Assembly: GCF_022761035.1 (NCBI RefSeq)
Contig: NZ_JAKWJP010000001.1
Location: 1-64,000 of the forward strand
From: Microbacterium sp. SS28
GTDB lineage: Bacteria; Actinomycetota; Actinomycetes; Actinomycetales; Microbacteriaceae
Direction: 5' to 3'
DNA: 64,000 bases
Shown: piece by piece, positions 60,164 through 64,000 of the stretch
Layout: every line of letters starts with the position of its first letter
Position numbering within the stretch: position 1 is the first letter of the stretch
The notes under the pieces: generated by a model
Told to the model about the DNA's origin: nothing
Seen by the model: only the letters and a program-made list of their open reading frames with translations
Databases searched by the model: none
Translations under genes and position numbers: made by a program

Positions 60164-62839
60164 ATGCCCGAACTCACCAGGACCGAGGCGATCGACCTCG
60201 TCGGACGCTACGAAGCAGGTCAGGAGATCCCCGAACGGATGCGCGCGGACGTGCGCCGACTCGGCGGTCTGCTCGGACGGGTGCTCCGCGAGAGCGGCTC
60301 GCCGGGCCTCTACGAGGACGTCGAGCGCCTCCGCGCAGCGACGATCCAGGCCTACACCGACGAGACGCCCGAGGCGTTCGCGAAGGCCGCCGAGATCGCC
60401 GATTCGTTCACCGTCGAGCGCTCCGCCGAGGTCGCTCGCGCCTTCACGGTGTACTTCCACCTCACGAACCTCATCGAGGAGCACCAGCGCGTGCGCGTGC
60501 TCCGCGAGCGCGACGGCCGTCCCGAGCGGGAGGATGCCGCCGACTCGGTCGCGGCCGCGTTCGTGCGCCTCTCGGCCGAGGTCGGCGACGACACGGCCCT
60601 CGCACGTCTGCAGGCCCTGCGGTTCCACCCCGTCTTCACGGCGCACCCCACGGAGGCCCGACGCAGCGCCGTCTCGCGCAGCATCCGTCGACTCGCCCGG
60701 CTCCTGGACGAGCTCGACATCGTGCTGCGCAACGGCGCCGACGAGCGCCGCACCGAGCGCCGCATGATCGAGGAGATCGACACGCTGTGGCGCACGGCGC
60801 CGCTGCGCCCCGAGAAGCCCTCGCCGACCGACGAGGTGCGCTCGATCATGGAGGTCTTCGACGAGACCCTCTACACCGCGATCCCGCACGTCTACCGCCG
60901 CGTCGACGATGCGCTGCAGGGCCCCGGCGCGGGCTCACGCGCCCCGATCGTCAAGCCCTTCGTGCGCGTCGGCTCCTGGGTCGGCGGCGATCGCGACGGC
61001 AACCCGTTCGTGACGGCGTCGACGACGCGCAAGGCCGCCAAGATCGCGAGCGAGCACATCCTGCTCGGTCTCGAGCGCACCGCGAGCCGCGTCGGACGCA
61101 CGCTGACGCTCGACGCCGCGACGACTCCCCCGAGCCCCGAGCTCCTGCTGCTCCTGCAGCGCCTCGTCAACGACGACGAAGCGGCCGCGCTCGAGATCTC
61201 GAAGCGCTCGCCCAATGAGCCGCACCGGCGCACGCTCCTGCTCATCACCCGAAAGATCGCCGCCACGAGCCGGCGCGATGCCACGATCGCCTACACGCGC
61301 GCCGAGGACCTCGTCGCCGACCTGCGCACCGTGCAGGAGTCGCTCGCCCAGGCACCCGCTCCCCGCCAGGCGTTCGGGCACCTGCAGCAGCTCATCTGGC
61401 AGGTCGAGACGTTCGGCTTCCACCTGACCGAGCTCGAAGTGCGCCAGCATTCGGCCGTGCACGCGAAGGCGCTCGCGAACCTCGAGGCGGGCGGACCCCG
61501 CAGCGAGCAGACACTCGAAGTGCTCGAGGTGTTCCGCAGCATCGTCTCGATCCAGCAGAAGCTCGGGCCGCGCGCCGCCGGACGCTACGTCGTCTCGTTC
61601 ACGCAGTCCGCCGACGACCTCGCGGCGGTGCACAAGCTCGCCGCGTACGCCGCCGAGGGCGGCGGCTCGATCCCCGTGCTCGACGTCGTGCCGCTCTTCG
61701 AGACGTTCGCGGATCTGCAGGCCGCACCCCGCATCCTCGCCGAGATCGTCGAGCATCCCGCCTTCCGCGAACGCCTCGAGCAGACCGATCGCCGGCTCGA
61801 GGTCATGCTCGGCTACTCCGACTCGTCGAAGGACGTCGGTCCCGTCGCGGCGACCCTCGCGCTCTATGAGGCGCAGGCCGCGATCGCCGCGTGGGCGCAG
61901 GAGAACCGCATCGAGCTGACGCTCTTCCACGGGCGCGGCGGAGCCCTCGGCCGCGGCGGAGGACCCGCCAACACCGCGATCCTCGGGCAGGCGCCGCAGT
62001 CGGTCGACGGCCGTTTCAAGCTCACGGAGCAGGGCGAGGTCATCTTCGCCCGGTACGGCGACCCCGCCATCGCGATGCGCCACATCGACCAGGTCGCGGC
62101 CGCCGTGCTGCTCGCGTCGGCGCCGTCGATCGAGCACCGCAACCGCGACGCGGCGCAGCGCTATGCCGAGGCCGCGGCGACGATGGATGCGGCATCCCGC
62201 GAGCGGTTCTTCTCGCTCGTGAAGGCCCCCGGATTCGCCCCCTGGTTCGCGCAGGTGACGCCGATGGAGGAGATCGGGCTGCTCGCGCTCGGCTCGCGCC
62301 CTGCGCGCCGCGGGCTCTCGGTCGAGTCGCTCGAGGACCTCCGAGCGATCCCGTGGGTCTTCGCGTGGACGCAGGCCCGCATCAACCTCGCGGGCTGGTT
62401 CGGGCTGGGTTCTGCGCTCGAGGCCGTCGGCGACGAGGCGATGCTGCAGCGCGCGTACGACGAATGGCCGCTGTTCCGCACACTGATCGACAACGTCGCC
62501 ATGAGCCTCGCGAAGGCCGACAGCCGCATCGCTCAGCGCTACCTCGACCTCGGCGACCGGGACGACCTCGCGCAGCTCGTGATGGACGAGCTCATGCTCA
62601 CGCGCTCGTGGGTCATCCGCGTCGCGGGCGGCGCCGAGCTGCTCGAGAACCGACCCGTCCTGCAGCGCGCCGTCAAGCTCCGCAGCCCTTACGTCGATGC
62701 CCTGTCGTTCCTGCAGCTGCGGGCTCTCCGTGGACTGCGCGACGCCGCGGCGACCGGCGCACCGGCCGATCCCGACCTGCAGCGGCTCCTGCTGCTGTCG
62801 GTCAGCGGCGTCGCGGCGGGTCTGCAGAACACGGGCTGA
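60164..62839 (+). CDS. ppc: phosphoenolpyruvate carboxylase
   Basis: An 891-residue PEP carboxylase. The catalytic His is in FTAHPTEARRSAVSRSI (about 160). The bicarbonate/PEP site is GSWVGGDRDGNPFVT, with the catalytic Lys in GYSDSSKDVGP (about 549) and the glycine loop FHGRGGALGRGGGPANTAIL (about 588). It makes oxaloacetate from PEP and bicarbonate, replenishing the TCA cycle; the beta-carbonic anhydrase at 24 kb can supply bicarbonate. ATG 60164 follows TACCGT (60151-60156) by 7 nt, a leaderless start; the upstream ATG at 60125 is less likely. Confidence 0.96.
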   Translation: MPELTRTEAIDLVGRYEAGQEIPERMRADVRRLGGLLGRVLRESGSPGLYEDVERLRAATIQAYTDETPEAFAKAAEIADSFTVERSAEVARAFTVYFHLTNLIEEHQRVRVLRERDGRPEREDAADSVAAAFVRLSAEVGDDTALARLQALRFHPVFTAHPTEARRSAVSRSIRRLARLLDELDIVLRNGADERRTERRMIEEIDTLWRTAPLRPEKPSPTDEVRSIMEVFDETLYTAIPHVYRRVDDALQGPGAGSRAPIVKPFVRVGSWVGGDRDGNPFVTASTTRKAAKIASEHILLGLERTASRVGRTLTLDAATTPPSPELLLLLQRLVNDDEAAALEISKRSPNEPHRRTLLLITRKIAATSRRDATIAYTRAEDLVADLRTVQESLAQAPAPRQAFGHLQQLIWQVETFGFHLTELEVRQHSAVHAKALANLEAGGPRSEQTLEVLEVFRSIVSIQQKLGPRAAGRYVVSFTQSADDLAAVHKLAAYAAEGGGSIPVLDVVPLFETFADLQAAPRILAEIVEHPAFRERLEQTDRRLEVMLGYSDSSKDVGPVAATLALYEAQAAIAAWAQENRIELTLFHGRGGALGRGGGPANTAILGQAPQSVDGRFKLTEQGEVIFARYGDPAIAMRHIDQVAAAVLLASAPSIEHRNRDAAQRYAEAAATMDAASRERFFSLVKAPGFAPWFAQVTPMEEIGLLALGSRPARRGLSVESLEDLRAIPWVFAWTQARINLAGWFGLGSALEAVGDEAMLQRAYDEWPLFRTLIDNVAMSLAKADSRIAQRYLDLGDRDDLAQLVMDELMLTRSWVIRVAGGAELLENRPVLQRAVKLRSPYVDALSFLQLRALRGLRDAAATGAPADPDLQRLLLLSVSGVAAGLQNTG

Positions 62840-62889
62840 CACGCGAGTCGCTCCTCCCGCACGGCTCGCCCCGGCGTACCGTGGGCGCC

Positions 62890-63075
62890 ATGGTCAGGAC
62901 GTGGGAGAGCGGCATCGTCGCCGTCGAGACGTGTCCCGTCTGCGCCTCGCTGCAGGTGCGGACGGTCGAGCCGGACTGGTTCGTGCTGGAGCTGGAGCGG
63001 GCCGACGAGCTGCGCCGAGCGGAGGAGTTCGCCGTCGAGTTCGCCTGTCGCGAGTGCGGTTCGGTCTGGAGCTGA
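62890..63075 (+). CDS. zinc-ribbon micro-protein, unknown function
   Basis: A 61-residue protein with two CxxC knuckles: CPVC near residue 15 and CREC near residue 55, followed only by GSVWS. The 35 residues between them are acidic and helical (WFVLELERADELRRAEEFAV). This is a plausible single zinc ribbon that might bind protein or nucleic acid. No family is recognised. ATG 62890 has TACCGT (62877-62882) 7 nt upstream, matching the window's leaderless pattern and supporting a real gene despite its size. Confidence 0.65.
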   Translation: MVRTWESGIVAVETCPVCASLQVRTVEPDWFVLELERADELRRAEEFAVEFACRECGSVWS

Positions 63076-63142
63076 CGGGATGCCGCGGGCCTGACGGTGC
63101 GCGGCTATCGGCGGCGGGCGGCGGCGGGGAGCGGCATCCCGC

Positions 63143-63742
63143 TCATTCGAGCCGCCGGTCCTGCTCGTGGCGCGCGAGCCCGCGTCCGTAGCGCTCGGTG
63201 AGCTGCACCATGAGGTCGGGCGTATCGCGGTCGAGCCCGAAGACGTACCCCGGGAAGTCGAGCTCGCGCTGGGCAGCCCAGATCTCGTCGTGGCGATCGG
63301 GCGAGAGCAGCTGCACAGGGTCGCCGACCGCGACCCACCCGATCGGGACGACCGTCTCGGGAGGAAGCACGGTGCGCAGATGCACGACGGCGTTGATGCG
63401 CACTTCACTCCGCGTGCCGATGCGCGCGCCGTTGAAGACGCGCGTGCCGGTGGCGAGGAAGACCTCGTCGGCGATCGTCGCGCCGCTCACGCTCGCCATG
63501 GGGCCCACGAGCACGTGATCACCGATGTGGACGGGTGTCGCGGCCGTCGCACGGATGAGCGCGTTCTCCATGACGATGACGTGCTCGCCGAGGGTGATGG
63601 CACCGCCCTCTGCCGTCACGACGGCGCCGTGCAGGATCTGGCATCCCGCGCCGATCGTGACGTCACCGCTGATGACGGCCGTCGGCGACACGACGGCTTC
63701 CGGATGGATGCGGGGGCTGGCCCCGAGATGCTCGAATCGCAT
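63143..63742 (-). CDS. left-handed beta-helix protein, gamma-carbonic anhydrase/acetyltransferase family
   Basis: A 199-residue hexapeptide-repeat protein. IHPEAVVSPTAVISGDVTIG, then ILHGAVVTAEGGAITLGEHV, IRATAATPVHIGDHVLVGPM and ADEVFLATGTRVFNGARIGT give about five beta-helix turns. A C-terminal helix ends RYGRGLARHEQDRRLE. This matches PaaY/CaiE-type proteins related to gamma-carbonic anhydrases. Zinc-binding His residues in the canonical three positions are not all evident, so enzymatic activity is uncertain. ATG 63742 has GAGGAG directly upstream. Confidence 0.82.
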   Translation of the reverse strand: MRFEHLGASPRIHPEAVVSPTAVISGDVTIGAGCQILHGAVVTAEGGAITLGEHVIVMENALIRATAATPVHIGDHVLVGPMASVSGATIADEVFLATGTRVFNGARIGTRSEVRINAVVHLRTVLPPETVVPIGWVAVGDPVQLLSPDRHDEIWAAQRELDFPGYVFGLDRDTPDLMVQLTERYGRGLARHEQDRRLE

Positions 63743-63864
63743 GCTCCTCCTCGGTCAGCGCCAGCGTAGCGCCGTGGCGTCACGATGTCCGGGGCGGCTG
63801 CACGGCGACTTAGGGTGGAGAAGGCCCTTCGAGCCGCTCCCCCCCGCTCCAGAAAGCTCCACCT

Positions 63865-64000
63865 GTGACTGAGACCCTCCTCGCCGTGCCCCCCGTCGTC
63901 AACGACGTCTTCGCATCCGTCGTGGCCCGCAATCCGCACGAGCCCGAGTTCCAGCAGGCCGTCCACGAAGTGCTCGTCTCGATCGCGCCCGTCCTCGAGG
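63865..64000 (+). CDS. gdhA: NADP-specific glutamate dehydrogenase, N-terminal fragment
   Basis: The first 45 codons of a gene that continues past the right edge. VFASVVARNPHEPEFQQAVH, then EVLVSIAPVLE, is the N-terminal helix of hexameric NADP-glutamate dehydrogenase (usual length ~445). It assimilates ammonium onto 2-oxoglutarate. GTG 63865 is preceded by AGAAAG-type sequence and a TAGGGT hexamer at 63811-63816 that may be its -10 box, giving a ~45-nt leader. Confidence 0.8.
   Translation, partial: MTETLLAVPPVVNDVFASVVARNPHEPEFQQAVHEVLVSIAPVLE

Overview
The window is a contiguous piece of a high-GC actinobacterial chromosome. GC is roughly 70 % by eye. GTG starts are common, Asp is mostly GAC and Ala mostly GCC/GCG. 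Gene content and order fit Microbacteriaceae, most likely Microbacterium or a close relative: an eno-ftsB-DUF501 run, xseA-xseB-DUF4245, glpX facing fba, an ECF sigma factor coupled to an RskA-type anti-sigma factor, and a type II NADH dehydrogenase. This placement is inference from gene content; no rRNA gene is present. There is no CRISPR array, integrase, transposase or prophage module. No gene-free stretch exceeds 300 bases.

Layout. 1-7.5 kb: the N-terminus of an IlvD/Edd dehydratase, an alpha/beta hydrolase divergent from a PatB-type C-S lyase, a flavin oxidoreductase, a secreted esterase, a MATE exporter and a tiny LysR-HTH protein with a lysine-rich tail. 7.5-16 kb: ABC-F ATPase, YchF, a secreted subtilase, two methyltransferases, a DnaQ-like exonuclease and RmuC. 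16-24 kb: GlpX and Fba share a promoter region with several palindromes, followed by a MOSC protein, the sigma/anti-sigma pair, IspH, exonuclease VII and a DUF4245 protein. 24-34 kb: carbonic anhydrase, fumarase, a two-component system, a candidate C-loop structured RNA, PIN-PhoH ATPase, a class V aminotransferase, UppS with an orphan duplicate of its own 3' end, and TrhA. 34-44 kb: DUF4307, GreA, threonine ammonia-lyase, AI-2E permease, a YcaQ-like protein, LemA, a sugar-lactone oxidase, an amino-acid racemase/aldolase-fold enzyme and tRNA-Leu(TAA). 44-54 kb: a frameshifted glycosyltransferase with WecB, Ndh, a membrane-anchored mycosin-like protease, DUF501, FtsB, enolase, an O-methyltransferase and a GntR/DUF1648 pair. 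54-64 kb: hotdog protein, SGNH hydrolase, APC permease, HisRS, MazG, NhaA, PEP carboxylase, a zinc-ribbon micro-protein, a beta-helix transferase-like protein and the start of glutamate dehydrogenase.

How the genes work together. Central carbon metabolism is well represented (FBPase, aldolase, enolase, PEP carboxylase, fumarase, glutamate dehydrogenase). So are envelope precursor synthesis (UppS, WecB, glycosyltransferase) and nucleic-acid housekeeping (ExoVII, RmuC, GreA, HisRS, MazG).

The most unusual signals are not protein systems. (1) The 9-mer GGATGCCGC, extended form ACGGATGCCGCG, occurs about 40 times on both strands, in genes and in intergenic hairpins, roughly twenty times more than composition predicts. 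(2) Many genes have a TANNNT -10 box exactly 6-7 nt before the start codon, so they are probably transcribed without a leader. (3) Two adjacent hairpins at 28.7 kb share the identical loop CTGGGGGA (TCCCCCAG on the minus strand), resembling actinobacterial 6C-type RNA. (4) A 110-bp copy of the uppS 3' end, about 94 % identical, sits just downstream of uppS.
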